DNA from: Herbidospora galbida
GTDB taxonomy: Bacteria; Actinomycetota; Actinomycetes; Streptosporangiales; Streptosporangiaceae
Reading direction: 5' to 3'
NCBI RefSeq assembly: GCF_005233835.1
Contig: NZ_SZQA01000035.1
Coordinates: 1 to 64,000, forward strand
Length of the DNA stretch: 64,000 bases
Of this stretch, positions 50,431-62,090 are shown in pieces. Numbering within the stretch: position 1 is the first letter of the stretch; each line of letters starts with the position of its first letter. The notes under the pieces are model-generated. The model was given only the letters and a program-made list of their open reading frames with translations, was not told the DNA's origin and did not search any database. Position numbers and translations under genes: made by a program.

Positions 50431-51852
50431 ATGACCATCGCCCTCGGCCTCCTCGCCGTCCTGCTCCTCACCTTGGCGACCGGCTTCTTCGTCGCCCAGG
50501 AGTTCGCTTACGTCGCCGCCGACCGCGCGCTGCTGCGCCAGCAGGCCGACACCAATCCAGCCGCCCGCCGGGCCCTCGACGTCACCGGCCGGCTCTCCTT
50601 CATGCTGTCGGGCGCCCAGCTCGGCATCACCGTCACCACCCTGCTGGTCGGCTTCCTCGCCGAACCGGCCATTTCGGTGTCCTTCCGCGGCCCCCTCGAA
50701 GACCTGGGGCTGCCGCCGGGCGCCGTACCCGGGGTGAGTGTCGCGATCGGCGTCGCCATCGCCACGATCATCCAGATGATCCTCGGTGAACTGGCGCCCA
50801 AGAACCTGGGCATCGCCCGGCCCGAGCCGGTCGCGATGTGGCTGTCGCGCCCGACCCTCCTCTACTTGAAGATCTTCGGGCCGCTGATCCGCTTCTTCGA
50901 CGGCTCGGCCACCCGGCTGGTCCGGCTGTTCGGCATCGAGCCCGTCGAGGAACTCGAGCACGGTGCCACGCCCGAGGAGCTGCACCGCATCGTCGACGAC
51001 TCCCGGGATGCCGGCGACCTGCCGCCCCGGCTGGCCGACCTGCTGGAGCGCGCCCTCGACTTCGGCGACCGCACCGCGGAGGACGTCATGGTCCCCCGCC
51101 CCCGCGTGGTCTCACTGCACGCCGACTCCCCGACCTCGGCCCTGGTCGACGCGGTACGCGACCACGGCCACTCCCGCTACCCGGTGCTCGGCAGCGACAC
51201 CGACGACATCGTGGGCGTCGTCGGCCTGCTCGACTACCTGGGCCGCGAGGGCGAGGCGACCATCGCCGGCATCATGCGCACCCCGCTGCTTGTCCCGGCC
51301 ACCCTGCCCGTGCCGGTCCTGCTCTCCCGCATGTCCGGCTGCACCTTCGCGTGCGTCATCGACGAGTACGGCGGCCTCGCGGGCGTCGTCACCATCGAGG
51401 ACCTGGCCGAGGAGCTCGTCGGCGAACTGGTCGACGAGAACGACCCCGAACCCCTTGGCGTCACCGTCAACCCCGACGGCTCCTGGGACGTGCCCGGCAC
51501 GCTGCGCATCGACGAGGTCGAGCGCGCGACCGGCGTCACCCTGCCGGAAGACGACGGCTACGAGACCGTCGGCGGCCTCGTGCTGGCCGATCTGGGCCGC
51601 ATGGCCGAGCCCGGCGACACCGTCACCGTCGCGACCGTCGAGGAGCACGACCTGCTCGACGACGACGAAGGCCCCCGCCACGCGCTGCTGACCGTGCTCG
51701 AAGTCCACCGTCGGGTGCCCCAGATGATCCGCCTCGTCATCGCGGCCCAGGCCGCCGAGGCGGCCGTCGAAGAGCAGGCCCACGAGAACACCGGGCCGCA
51801 GGACTACGCGCCCGAGCTCTTCTCGGCCCTGTTCCAGGGGAGGCCGGTGTGA
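50431..51852 (+). CDS. CNNM/CorC-type transporter, first of tandem pair
   Basis: A 473-residue protein. DUF21/CNNM membrane domain at 1-190 (LSGAQLGITVTTLLVGFLAE, IIQMILGELAPKNLGIARPE), CBS pair at about 215-340 (EDVMVPRPRVVSL, FACVIDEYGGLAGVVTIEDL), and the CorC_HlyC domain at 350-430 (WDVPGTLRIDEVERATGVTL). These proteins export Mg2+ or Co2+ ions or resist them. Its stop overlaps the second gene's GTG start. Confidence 0.92.
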   Translation: MTIALGLLAVLLLTLATGFFVAQEFAYVAADRALLRQQADTNPAARRALDVTGRLSFMLSGAQLGITVTTLLVGFLAEPAISVSFRGPLEDLGLPPGAVPGVSVAIGVAIATIIQMILGELAPKNLGIARPEPVAMWLSRPTLLYLKIFGPLIRFFDGSATRLVRLFGIEPVEELEHGATPEELHRIVDDSRDAGDLPPRLADLLERALDFGDRTAEDVMVPRPRVVSLHADSPTSALVDAVRDHGHSRYPVLGSDTDDIVGVVGLLDYLGREGEATIAGIMRTPLLVPATLPVPVLLSRMSGCTFACVIDEYGGLAGVVTIEDLAEELVGELVDENDPEPLGVTVNPDGSWDVPGTLRIDEVERATGVTLPEDDGYETVGGLVLADLGRMAEPGDTVTVATVEEHDLLDDDEGPRHALLTVLEVHRRVPQMIRLVIAAQAAEAAVEEQAHENTGPQDYAPELFSALFQGRPV

Positions 51853-52847
51853 GCTCCACGATGGCGCTCCTGCTCGGCGTCGTGCTGCTGGCGCTGAACG
51901 GGTTCTTCGTGGCCGCCGAGTTCGCGGTCATCTCGGCCCGCCGCCACCGCCTGGAAGAGGCGGCCACCGGTCCGTTCGCCCGGATCGCCGCCAGGGCCGC
52001 CCTGCGGGGCAGCCGCCAGCTCTCGCTCATGCTCGCCGGCGCCCAGCTCGGCATCACGCTCTGCTCGCTGGGCCTGGGCATGGTGACCGAACCGGCGCTG
52101 CACCACCTGCTCGAACCGGTCCTGTCCGGCCTGCCCGAGAGCGTGGGAACCGCGATCTCGTACGTGCTCGCGCTCGGGATCGTCACCTTCCTGCACATGG
52201 TGGTCGGGGAGATGGCGCCCAAGTCGCTGGCCCTGACCCACCCCGAGCCGGCCGCCCTGGCCCTGGCGCTGCCGTTCCGCGGCTTCGTCTGGCTGGCCCG
52301 CCCGCTGCTGGCCGGCCTGAACGGGCTGACCAACGGCCTGCTGCGCCTGTGCGGCGTACGCCCCCGCGACGAGCTGGCCACGGCGCGCACGCCTCACCAG
52401 CTGGCCGTGCTGGTGGCCGAGTCGGGCCGGATGGGCATGCTCGACCGCGACGAGCACGACCTGCTCACGAGGGCGCTGCGGGTGCAGAACCAGTCAGTCG
52501 AACGGCTGATGACGCCGCTGGCCGACGCGGTCACGATCGCCGCCGACGCCCCGGCCGAACGGGTGCACAAGACCGCGGTGGCCGCCAACCGGCTGCGCAT
52601 GCTGGTGACCTCTCCCGAGGGCGTCAGAGGCGTGCTGCACGTCCGAGACAGCCTGGTCCACCCCGATATGACCCCCGGACAGCTGGCGACGCCCGTACCG
52701 ACCCTCAAGGTCTCGACCCCCATCCCCGACGCGGTGACCGCCCTTCAGGACGCGCGAGCGCAGCTCGGACTGGTGGTCGACGAACGGGGCGAGGTCGTCG
52801 GCGAGATCAGCGTGACATCTCTGATCGGCGAACTACTCACGGTGTGA
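51849..52847 (+). CDS. CNNM-type transporter, second of tandem pair
   Basis: A 332-residue protein with the same membrane domain (VVLLALNGFFVAAEFAVISA, LAGAQLGITLCSLGLGMVTE, VVGEMAPKSLALTHPEPA) and a CBS region (VERLMTPLADAVTI, LGLVVDERGEVVGEISVTSL), but without the CorC_HlyC domain. The GTGA overlap gives tight coupling, so the two probably act as a heterodimer, a common actinobacterial arrangement. 52848-53085 holds no gene. Confidence 0.92.
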   Translation: MSSTMALLLGVVLLALNGFFVAAEFAVISARRHRLEEAATGPFARIAARAALRGSRQLSLMLAGAQLGITLCSLGLGMVTEPALHHLLEPVLSGLPESVGTAISYVLALGIVTFLHMVVGEMAPKSLALTHPEPAALALALPFRGFVWLARPLLAGLNGLTNGLLRLCGVRPRDELATARTPHQLAVLVAESGRMGMLDRDEHDLLTRALRVQNQSVERLMTPLADAVTIAADAPAERVHKTAVAANRLRMLVTSPEGVRGVLHVRDSLVHPDMTPGQLATPVPTLKVSTPIPDAVTALQDARAQLGLVVDERGEVVGEISVTSLIGELLTV

Positions 52848-53085
52848 TCGCCCCTGCCTCCGGCACGGGGGCGCGCCCTCGCGGCCGTCACACGGGTCGC
52901 TCCTGTAACAGGGGGCGGCCCGTATTTCGGGACATTCGGTCTCGCATGACGAGACTTCGGGCAAACTTTTTTCCGCCGAACCCGGGTGCAAGCGGTTTGA
53001 AAGCCGCGGTTCGGAGAATATGGATCAGCGCCGTTCGGATTACGGAGGATCAGCTGTGCCACCAGGGACGTTATGCCCCGCAACG

Positions 53086-53118
53086 AAAAAACCCCGCGGG
53101 CGGAAGGTGATCCTTCCG
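53086..53118 (-). terminator. Terminator of tRNA-Leu
   Basis: On the minus strand CGGAAGG-ATCA-CCTTCCG forms a 7-bp hairpin, followed by a CCCGCGGGG palindrome and six T residues (53086-53091). It lies 22 bases after the tRNA 3' end. Confidence 0.8.
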
Positions 53119-53139
53119 ACCAGCGAGGTCGATTCTCTG

Positions 53140-53222
53140 TGGGCAAGGGGGGAGTTGAACCCCCACGTCCTTTCGGACACACGGACCTGAACCGTGCGCG
53201 TCTGCCATTCCGCCACTTGCCC
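53140..53222 (-). tRNA. tRNA-Leu (CAG)
   Basis: 83 bases. Acceptor GGGCAAG/CTTGCCC, T arm GGGGGTTCAACTCCCCC and a long variable arm typical of leucine tRNA. The anticodon stem CACGG/CCGTG carries the loop TTCAGGT, giving anticodon CAG. CCA is not encoded. Its place before fhaA is usual for actinomycete origin regions. Confidence 0.95.
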
Positions 53223-53330
53223 CTTACGGGTGCGCCTCTTTTCGGCTGCCTGGAAAGGTTAGCACGGATCCGCCAGTGCCACTGAACCCGGATACGATCC
53301 GTGTAGACGATGGAGGAAGGGAGGTACCCG

Positions 53331-54074
53331 GTGGGAGTCCTTCAGCGCTTCGAGCGCAGGCTCGAAGGTTTGGTTGAGGGGGCCTTCGCACGTGCGTTCA
53401 AGTCCGACCTTCAGCCCGTAGAGGTCGCCAGCGCGGTGCAGAGGGAGATGGACGACCGTGCCGCGATCGTCGCTCAGGGCAGAACGCTCGTGCCCAACGA
53501 CTTCGTGGTGGAGCTGTCCACGACCGACAACGAGCGCCTCGAGGTCTATGCCGACAGCATCAGCCACGAGCTCGCCAACCTCGCTCGGGAATACGCCAAG
53601 GAGCAGGGCTACTCGTTCGTCGGACCCGTCCGGGTGCGCTTCGAGATCGCCGAAGACCTAGCGGTCGGACTGTTCCGGATCAGGTCCGGGGTCATCCGCG
53701 GCGCGACGGTCGAGCAAGACGAGATCAGACAGCCGGTCAGCGACGTGCCCGCCGCTCGCAAGAGCAGCGCGTTCGGCGGCCGGCCCCGCCTGCTGGTGTC
53801 CACCCAGGACGACCCGCAGGGCCAGCGGTCCTACGAGCTGACCACACCGGTCACTCTTCTGGGCCGCGGGACCGATTGCGATCTACGGCTGGTGGATCCG
53901 GGCGTATCGCGGCATCATGCCGAGCTACGGGTCGAGGGTCAGCAGGTCGTTCTGGTTGATCTCGGTTCCACGAACGGCACCTTCGTCAACGGGCAGCCGG
54001 TCCGCAGGATCGAGATGCAGGACGGGACGAGGGTGACACTGGGGCGCACGACTCTGGTGTTCAGACGCGATTAA
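53331..54074 (+). CDS. fhaA: FHA-domain protein FhaA
   Basis: A 247-residue protein. The N-terminal DUF3662 domain (GVLQRFERRLEGLVEGAFAR) is linked to a C-terminal FHA domain (LLGRGTDCDLRLVDPGVSRH, LVDLGSTNGTFVNG) that binds phosphothreonine. In mycobacteria FhaA binds PknB-phosphorylated MviN to control peptidoglycan synthesis. The GTG at 53331 has GGGAGG 6 bases upstream. First gene of the fha-pst-pkn operon. Confidence 0.95.
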   Translation: MGVLQRFERRLEGLVEGAFARAFKSDLQPVEVASAVQREMDDRAAIVAQGRTLVPNDFVVELSTTDNERLEVYADSISHELANLAREYAKEQGYSFVGPVRVRFEIAEDLAVGLFRIRSGVIRGATVEQDEIRQPVSDVPAARKSSAFGGRPRLLVSTQDDPQGQRSYELTTPVTLLGRGTDCDLRLVDPGVSRHHAELRVEGQQVVLVDLGSTNGTFVNGQPVRRIEMQDGTRVTLGRTTLVFRRD

Positions 54075-54091
54075 AGGTAGACAAACGGTCC

Positions 54092-54565
54092 ATGTCCGAG
54101 CTCGCGCTGCTGCTGATCAGGCTCGCCTTCCTGGCGGTGCTCTGGTTCTTCGTCATTGCCGCGGTCGGCGTGATCCGGACAGACTTGTTCGGTCCGCGAA
54201 CGGCTCCTTCCGCCAATCCCCGGAAGCTGCCCACGAAACCGGCGAAGAATATTCCTGCCAAGCCCAAGAGGGGGGAGCCACGTCAGATGGTCGTCACAGG
54301 TGGCCCCCTACAAGGGACCATCATCAACCTCACCGAACAGCCGATCACGATTGGCCGGGCCACTGACTCGACGCTCGTCCTGAGCGACGACTACGCGTCC
54401 AGCCGCCATGCCCAGCTCTTCCCCCAGGACGGCCAGTGGATCGTGGAAGATCTCGGCTCGACCAACGGAACCTATCTCGACCGTTCCAAAGTGACCCGCC
54501 CGACGCCGGTGCCTCTCGGGACTCCGATCCGCATCGGCAAGACCGTCATCGAATTGCGCAAATGA
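54092..54565 (+). CDS. fhaB: FHA-domain protein FhaB/FipA
   Basis: A 157-residue protein with one N-terminal membrane helix (LIRLAFLAVLWFFVIAAVGV), a Pro/Lys linker and a C-terminal FHA domain (ITIGRATDSTLVLSDDYASS, IVEDLGSTNGTYLD). Phosphopeptide adaptor of the Ser/Thr kinase system at the membrane. Its stop overlaps the pstP start (ATGA). Confidence 0.94.
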   Translation: MSELALLLIRLAFLAVLWFFVIAAVGVIRTDLFGPRTAPSANPRKLPTKPAKNIPAKPKRGEPRQMVVTGGPLQGTIINLTEQPITIGRATDSTLVLSDDYASSRHAQLFPQDGQWIVEDLGSTNGTYLDRSKVTRPTPVPLGTPIRIGKTVIELRK

Positions 54566-55860
54566 CAACAGCACTCCGATACGCCGCCCGCTCGGACGTC
54601 GGCCTCCTCCGTGAAGGAAACGAGGACTCGGCGTACGCCAGCGGCCGCCTGCTCGCCGTCGCCGACGGCATGGGCGGGCACGCTCACGGTGAGGTGGCCT
54701 CCTCGGTCGCCATCGCCGCACTGTCGTCCCTTGACCGGGACGCCTACGGGAGTGACCTGGTCGGCACGATCGAGGCCGCGGTCCGCGACGCCAACCACCA
54801 GCTCCACATGATGGTGGCCCGCGATCCCAGCCTGAAGGGCATGGGGACCACTCTCACCGCCATGTTGTGGAACGGCACCAGGTTCGCGCTCGTCCACGTG
54901 GGCGACTCGCGGGCCTACCTGCTGCGCAACGGTGAGCTCTACCAGATCACCCACGACCACACACTCGTGCAGTCGCTGGTGGACGACGGCCGCATCACGC
55001 AGGAAGAGGCCGCCAACCACCCGCAACGCTCGATCCTCCTGCGCGCCCTCGACGGCAGCGGCGAGGTCGACCCCGACCTGCAGGACCGGGAAGCCCAGAT
55101 CGGCGACCGCTACCTGCTGTGCTCGGACGGCCTGTCCACCGTCGTCAGCGCCGAGACACTCCATCACACGCTCTCCACCATCGACGATCCGGACGACGTG
55201 GTACGCCAGCTCATCGACCTGGCCAATCGCGGCGGCGGACCTGACAACATCACCTGCGTGGTGGCCGACGTCATCGAGACCGACGACGTGCAGCCGCTCA
55301 GCCACGCGGCGGCGGTGGTCGGGGCGGCCGGTTCCGGGCGCGTCCGTTCGGCGCCGCCCGACACCCCGGCGGGCCGGGCCACGACGGTGACCGCGCCTCA
55401 GCCGGTCATCGTCGACCTCGATCTCGACGACCGACCCGCGCCGGAGGCCCTCGCGGTCTCCGGCCGCCGGGCCGCCCGCAAGCGGCGCACCTGGCCGGTC
55501 GTCACGACGTTACTGGTCGTCGTCGTCGGGGTCCTCGGAGCCGGGGGCTACTTCGGCTACCAGTGGACTCAGAACCAGTTCTACGTGGGCGCCGACAAAG
55601 GCCGCCTGGTGGTGTTCCAGGGGGTCGACGCCGACCTGGGCTTCGTCTCGTTCAAGCACGTCGTCCACACCTCCGACCTGTCGGTCTCGGCTCTCCCACA
55701 GGTGGAACAGGACAAGGTACTGAGCGGGATCATGGTCAACGACGTCGACGCCGGCAAGGCGAAGATCGCCGCGCTCACCGGCGGCACCGAGAGCCCCACG
55801 CCCGACGCGTCTCCCAGCCCGACCGTCAGTCCGGCCGACACCTCGGAATCGCCGTCGTGA
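54562..55860 (+). CDS. pstP: PP2C Ser/Thr protein phosphatase
   Basis: A 432-residue phosphatase that reverses PknA/PknB phosphorylation. The PP2C domain (1-240) has metal-binding motifs VGLLREGNEDS, VADGMGGHAHG, VHVGDSRAYLL, SDGLSTVV and GPDNITCVVADV. One membrane helix (VTTLLVVVVGVLGAGGYFGY, about 313-332) and a small extracellular domain with a Ser/Pro tail follow. Same order as in mycobacteria and streptomycetes. Confidence 0.95.
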   Translation: MTTALRYAARSDVGLLREGNEDSAYASGRLLAVADGMGGHAHGEVASSVAIAALSSLDRDAYGSDLVGTIEAAVRDANHQLHMMVARDPSLKGMGTTLTAMLWNGTRFALVHVGDSRAYLLRNGELYQITHDHTLVQSLVDDGRITQEEAANHPQRSILLRALDGSGEVDPDLQDREAQIGDRYLLCSDGLSTVVSAETLHHTLSTIDDPDDVVRQLIDLANRGGGPDNITCVVADVIETDDVQPLSHAAAVVGAAGSGRVRSAPPDTPAGRATTVTAPQPVIVDLDLDDRPAPEALAVSGRRAARKRRTWPVVTTLLVVVVGVLGAGGYFGYQWTQNQFYVGADKGRLVVFQGVDADLGFVSFKHVVHTSDLSVSALPQVEQDKVLSGIMVNDVDAGKAKIAALTGGTESPTPDASPSPTVSPADTSESPS

Positions 55861-57245
55861 CGACCGCACCCGTGGCGGAGGCGCCGGCCGTCCCGATGAC
55901 CGCGAAGCGGCGGGGCGCCCAGCTCATCATGCTCGCCTTCGCGATCGTCGTCGTGATGGGCGCCTACGCGAGCGTCGGCCTCGGCATCGACGGCCAGATC
56001 CCCTCCGGAACCTTCACCTACGGCCTCGGCCTGGCCGTGCTGATGTTCGCCGCCTACGGCGTGCTGGCGAAATGGGCCCCCTGGGCAGATCCCCTGCTGC
56101 TTCCCCTGGTGACGCTGCTCAACGGGATCGGGCTGGTCTTCATCTACCGGATCGAGCAGACCGGGCAGGCCGGCGCTTCCGCCACCAACCAGCTCATGTG
56201 GACCGCGCTCGGCGTGGTGATGTTCTCCGCGACCCTGATCGTGTTGAAGGACCACCGGACCTTGCAGCGCCTCACCTACACCATGGGCGCCCTCGGCCTC
56301 CTGCTCCTGATCATGCCGCTGCTGCCGGTCATCGGTGAAGACGTCAACGGCGCGAACATCTGGATCAAGATCGGCCCGCTGACCTACCAGCCGGCCGAGA
56401 TGGCCAAGATGGCGCTGGTCATCTTCTTCGCCGGCTACCTGGTCGCCAAGCGCGACGTGCTGGCGCTGGCCGGGCGGCGGCTGTTCTTCATCGACCTCCC
56501 CCGCGTGCGCGACCTCGGGCCGGTGCTCATCACCTGGGGCCTGAGCCTCGGCGTGCTGGTCCTCCAGAAGGACCTCGGCAGCTCCCTGCTGGTCTTCGGC
56601 ACCTTCATCGCGATGCTCTACATCGCCACCCAGCGCACCTCCTGGGTGCTCATCGGCGTGCTGCTGTTCGTGGGTGGCGCGGTGCTGGCCGGGCAGCTCT
56701 TCGGCCACGTACAGGACCGTTTCGAGGTCTGGCTCGACCCCGGCAACCCCGAGTTCTACAGCCGCGAGCTCGGCGGCAGCGAGCAGCTGATGCAGGGTCT
56801 GTTCGCCATGGGCTCGGGCGGCATCCTCGGCACCGGCCTCGGCCAGGGCTTCCCCCGCGAGATCCCGCTGTCGTTCTCCGACTTCATCATCGCCGTCGTC
56901 GGCGAGGAGCTCGGCCTGACCGGGCTGATGGCGATTCTGATGGTGTACGCCCTCATCGTCGAGCGCGGCCTGCGCACCGCCCTGGCCGCCCGCGACCCGT
57001 TCACCAAGCTGCTGGCGGGCGGGCTCTCGTTCCTGCTGGCCTGGCAGGTCTTCATCATCGTCGGCGGCGTGACCAGGCTGATCCCGCTGACGGGTCTGGT
57101 CACCCCGTTCCTGTCCGCAGGCGGTTCGGCCCTGCTGACTAACTGGATCCTTATCGCCCTGCTGGTACGCATGTCGGACGCGGCACGACGCCCGCCGCCC
57201 CAGGCCATCCAGAACGAAGGACTCACCCAGGTGTTCACGCGATGA
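55857..57245 (+). CDS. rodA: SEDS-family glycan polymerase (FtsW/RodA)
   Basis: A 462-residue protein with about 12 helices. IGPLTYQPAEMAKMALVIFF, LQKDLGSSLLVFGTF and AVVGEELGLTGLMAIL are SEDS signatures; the Asp of the last helix loops is catalytic in RodA. It polymerises lipid II with the partner class B PBP encoded next. GTG start overlaps pstP (GTGA), and its stop overlaps pbpA. Confidence 0.93.
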   Translation: MTTAPVAEAPAVPMTAKRRGAQLIMLAFAIVVVMGAYASVGLGIDGQIPSGTFTYGLGLAVLMFAAYGVLAKWAPWADPLLLPLVTLLNGIGLVFIYRIEQTGQAGASATNQLMWTALGVVMFSATLIVLKDHRTLQRLTYTMGALGLLLLIMPLLPVIGEDVNGANIWIKIGPLTYQPAEMAKMALVIFFAGYLVAKRDVLALAGRRLFFIDLPRVRDLGPVLITWGLSLGVLVLQKDLGSSLLVFGTFIAMLYIATQRTSWVLIGVLLFVGGAVLAGQLFGHVQDRFEVWLDPGNPEFYSRELGGSEQLMQGLFAMGSGGILGTGLGQGFPREIPLSFSDFIIAVVGEELGLTGLMAILMVYALIVERGLRTALAARDPFTKLLAGGLSFLLAWQVFIIVGGVTRLIPLTGLVTPFLSAGGSALLTNWILIALLVRMSDAARRPPPQAIQNEGLTQVFTR

Positions 57246-58705
57246 ACGCAACCATCAAGCGCGCCGCCGTCGCCTGCATGGTCATGTTCGCCCTGCTCAT
57301 GATCAACGTGAACTATCTGGGCGCGGTCAAGGCCGGCGAGTACAGCACCGACAACCGCAACAAGCGATCCTTCTACGCCCGCTACGGAGTCGACCGGGGC
57401 TGGATCACCGCCGACAACGGCAAGACCACCCTGGCCAAGACGGTCGACACCGGCGACAAGACGTTCCGCTACGAGCGCGAATACCCCGCCGGCCGCATGT
57501 ACGCCCACGTCCTGGGCTTCTTCGCGCCCGAGAGCGCCCGCGGCATCGAGCTCAACGAGAACAAGCTCCTCAACGGCAGCGACCCCGACCTCGTGGTCGG
57601 CCGGCTGATCGACTTCGTCAGCAAGAAGCCGCCGAAGGGCGCCAGCGTCGACCTGACGCTGGTTCCGGCCGCCCAGAAGGTCGCCTACGACAGGCTGCGC
57701 GCCAGCGGCAAGCGCGGCGCCGTGGTGGCCCTCAACCCGAAGACCGGCGCCGTCCAGGTGATGGTCTCGCTGCCCACCTACGACCCCAACGACCTCGCGG
57801 CCCCCGACAAGGCGAAGGTGGCCGCCGCCTACAACAAGCTGGCCGATGACGACACCGACCCGCTGCTCAACCGGGCGATCGAGAAGACCTACCCGCCGGG
57901 CTCGACCTTCAAGGTGGTCACCGCGGCGGCGTTCCTGGAGGCCGACCGCAGCCGCGACCCCGAGACGACCGTCCCGGCGCCGCAGGTGCTCGACCTGCCC
58001 GACACCACCGCCGGCCTGCCCAACTACGGCGGCGCGGCCTGCGGCAGCGGCGAGGTGACGCTGCGGTTCGCACTGGAGCGCTCGTGCAACACCCCGTTCG
58101 GCCAGATCGGCATGGACCTCGGGTGGGACACGATGCGTTCTGAGTCGGCCAAGTTCGGCATCGGCGAGCCGATCCAGTTCGACCTGCCGACCGCGGGCAC
58201 CACGATCGGCCCCGAGATCGAGACGGCCGCGCTCGCACAGCTCGCCATCGGGCAGCGCGACAACCAGCAGACCCCGCTGCAGATGGCGCAGGTCGCCTCG
58301 GCCATCGCCAACAGCGGCGTGCTGATGCGGCCCACGCTGATCAACAAGATCACCGATCCGGACGGCAGCGTCATCGAGGAGCTGCGGCCCGACCAGATCG
58401 ACGAGGCCATGAGCGGCGAGGTCGCCGACGAGCTCAAGCAGATGATGGTCTCGGTGATCACCAACGGCACCGGCACCGGCGCCCAGATCCCGGGCGTGAC
58501 GGTGGCCGGCAAGACCGGCACCGCCGAGGCGGGCGACGCCCCGGCGCCGCACGCCTGGTTCATCGGCTTCGCGCCGGCCGAAGACCCCCAGACGGCCATC
58601 TGCGTCTTCATCGAGGCCGGCAGCGCCGGCAACGACGCCACCGGCGGTGGCACGGCGGCGCCGCTGGCGCGTGACGTCATGCAGGCGGTGCTCGAAGCCA
58701 AATGA
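57242..58705 (+). CDS. pbpA: Class B penicillin-binding protein PbpA
   Basis: A 487-residue transpeptidase anchored by an N-terminal helix (ACMVMFALLMINVNYLGAV). Active-site motifs: SxxK STFK in YPPGSTFKVV, SxN SCN in ERSCNTPFG, and KTGT in VAGKTGTAE. It crosslinks glycan made by the SEDS partner. Overlaps pknA by 4 bases. Confidence 0.95.
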   Translation: MNATIKRAAVACMVMFALLMINVNYLGAVKAGEYSTDNRNKRSFYARYGVDRGWITADNGKTTLAKTVDTGDKTFRYEREYPAGRMYAHVLGFFAPESARGIELNENKLLNGSDPDLVVGRLIDFVSKKPPKGASVDLTLVPAAQKVAYDRLRASGKRGAVVALNPKTGAVQVMVSLPTYDPNDLAAPDKAKVAAAYNKLADDDTDPLLNRAIEKTYPPGSTFKVVTAAAFLEADRSRDPETTVPAPQVLDLPDTTAGLPNYGGAACGSGEVTLRFALERSCNTPFGQIGMDLGWDTMRSESAKFGIGEPIQFDLPTAGTTIGPEIETAALAQLAIGQRDNQQTPLQMAQVASAIANSGVLMRPTLINKITDPDGSVIEELRPDQIDEAMSGEVADELKQMMVSVITNGTGTGAQIPGVTVAGKTGTAEAGDAPAPHAWFIGFAPAEDPQTAICVFIEAGSAGNDATGGGTAAPLARDVMQAVLEAK

Positions 58706-60048
58706 GCCACGGCCTGCTCGGCAACCGCTACCGTCTGACCTCCCGGATCGCCATCGGCGGGATGGGCGAGGTCTGGCGTGCGACCGACGACCTCCTCCAC
58801 CGGGAGGTCGCGGTCAAGCTGCTGCGCGCCCACGTGGCCGCCGATCCGGCGTTCCGCGACCGGTTCCGGACCGAGGCCCGCATCACCGCCGGGCTGGCCG
58901 ACCCGGGCATCGCCCAGGTCTTCGACTACGGCGAGGAGAACGACCTCGCCTATCTGGTGATGGAGCTGGTGCCGGGAGAGCCGCTGTCGGCGATCCTGGC
59001 GCGCAACGGGAAGCTGAGCGCCGAGGTCACCCTCGACGTCGTCTCGCAGTCGTCACGCGGCCTCCACGCCGCCCACAAGGCGGGCGTCATCCACCGCGAC
59101 GTCAAGCCGGGGAACCTGCTGGTCACCCGCACCGGCCTGATTAAGATCACCGACTTCGGCATCGCCCGCGCCCTCGAGTCGGCCTCGGTCACCGCGACGG
59201 GAACGGTCCTCGGCACCGCCCAGTACGTCAGCCCCGAGCAGGCCTCCGGCCATCAGCTGACCCCCTCGACCGACCTCTACTCGCTGGGCGTGGTGGCCTA
59301 CGAGTGCCTGACCGGCCGGCCGCCCTTCCTGGCCGAGACCCAGGTGGCCGTGGCGCTGCGCCACCTCAACGAGCTGCCGCCGCCGCTGCCCGCCGACGTG
59401 CCCGAGGGGGTGCGGGCCCTGGTGATGGCGCTGCTGTCCAAAGACCCCGCACGGCGTCCCGGCAGCGCCCGCGAGCTGGGCGACCGGGCGATGGTGCTGC
59501 GCGACTCCCTGGCCGGGCCCGAGGAGGCCCCGCTGAGCACCCTCACCGGTCCGAGCGTCGTCATCACCAACCGGGTGGGCGCCCCGCCGTCGGGCGGGCC
59601 CTTGTCGACCAAGCCGCTGCCCCAGAACGGACGCAAGGCGACCGCTCTCGTCGTCGCCGCCGTCGGTGCGGCCGCGGCGGCCGGATTCGGGGCGATTCAG
59701 TTCATGCCGACTTCGAAGGAGCCGGAGACGGTGACCGGGACGTCGCCGGAAGATGGTGGTCAGGTGACGTTCGCGCCGGTCGACCAGCCGAGGCGGACGA
59801 CCCTCACACCCTTGGTGCCGGCCACGCGCCGGCCGCCCTCGGTGCCGTCGGCCCGTCCTATTCCCACGCCGTCGGCTACCGTTGTCAAGACGGCGATCCC
59901 GACCAGGAGCCCCGCGCCGTCGCCGACGACCACGACGACTCCCACCCCGACCCCGACGCCGAGCGAGACTCCGACGCCAAGTGAGACTCCAACAACGCCC
60001 ACACCTTCCCCAAGCGCCACGACCCTCCCGAATGAGGAGACGCCATGA
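58702..60048 (+). CDS. pknA: Ser/Thr protein kinase PknA-like
   Basis: A 448-residue kinase. Glycine loop RIAIGGMGEVWRATD, catalytic loop HRDVKPGNLL, DFGIARAL and an activation loop with SVTATGTVLGTAQYVSPEQA. After residue 300 come one membrane helix (ATALVVAAVGAAAAAGFG) and a short Thr/Pro/Ser-rich external tail with SETPTPSETPTTPTPS. There are no PASTA domains. Upstream of pknB, from which it is separated by 55 bases. Confidence 0.93.
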   Translation: MSHGLLGNRYRLTSRIAIGGMGEVWRATDDLLHREVAVKLLRAHVAADPAFRDRFRTEARITAGLADPGIAQVFDYGEENDLAYLVMELVPGEPLSAILARNGKLSAEVTLDVVSQSSRGLHAAHKAGVIHRDVKPGNLLVTRTGLIKITDFGIARALESASVTATGTVLGTAQYVSPEQASGHQLTPSTDLYSLGVVAYECLTGRPPFLAETQVAVALRHLNELPPPLPADVPEGVRALVMALLSKDPARRPGSARELGDRAMVLRDSLAGPEEAPLSTLTGPSVVITNRVGAPPSGGPLSTKPLPQNGRKATALVVAAVGAAAAAGFGAIQFMPTSKEPETVTGTSPEDGGQVTFAPVDQPRRTTLTPLVPATRRPPSVPSARPIPTPSATVVKTAIPTRSPAPSPTTTTTPTPTPTPSETPTPSETPTTPTPSPSATTLPNEETP

Positions 60049-60103
60049 CGTATGGGGTCGATGATGGACAACGGCGGCACCCCACGATGAACGGCAAGGG
60101 ACT

Positions 60104-62014
<1,911 letters not shown>

Positions 62015-62022
62015 ACGCAGGA

Positions 62023-62059
62023 AGGGTTTCCGCCACTCGGGGGCAATGGCGGAAACCCT
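62023..62059. terminator. Strong hairpin after pknB
   Basis: AGGGTTTCCGCC pairs perfectly with GGCGGAAACCCT, a 12-bp stem. It separates the convergent pknB and trpG genes and probably ends both transcripts. Confidence 0.9.
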
Positions 62060-62090
62060 CACTGTGACTTCGGTTACAGCCCCCGCCGTG

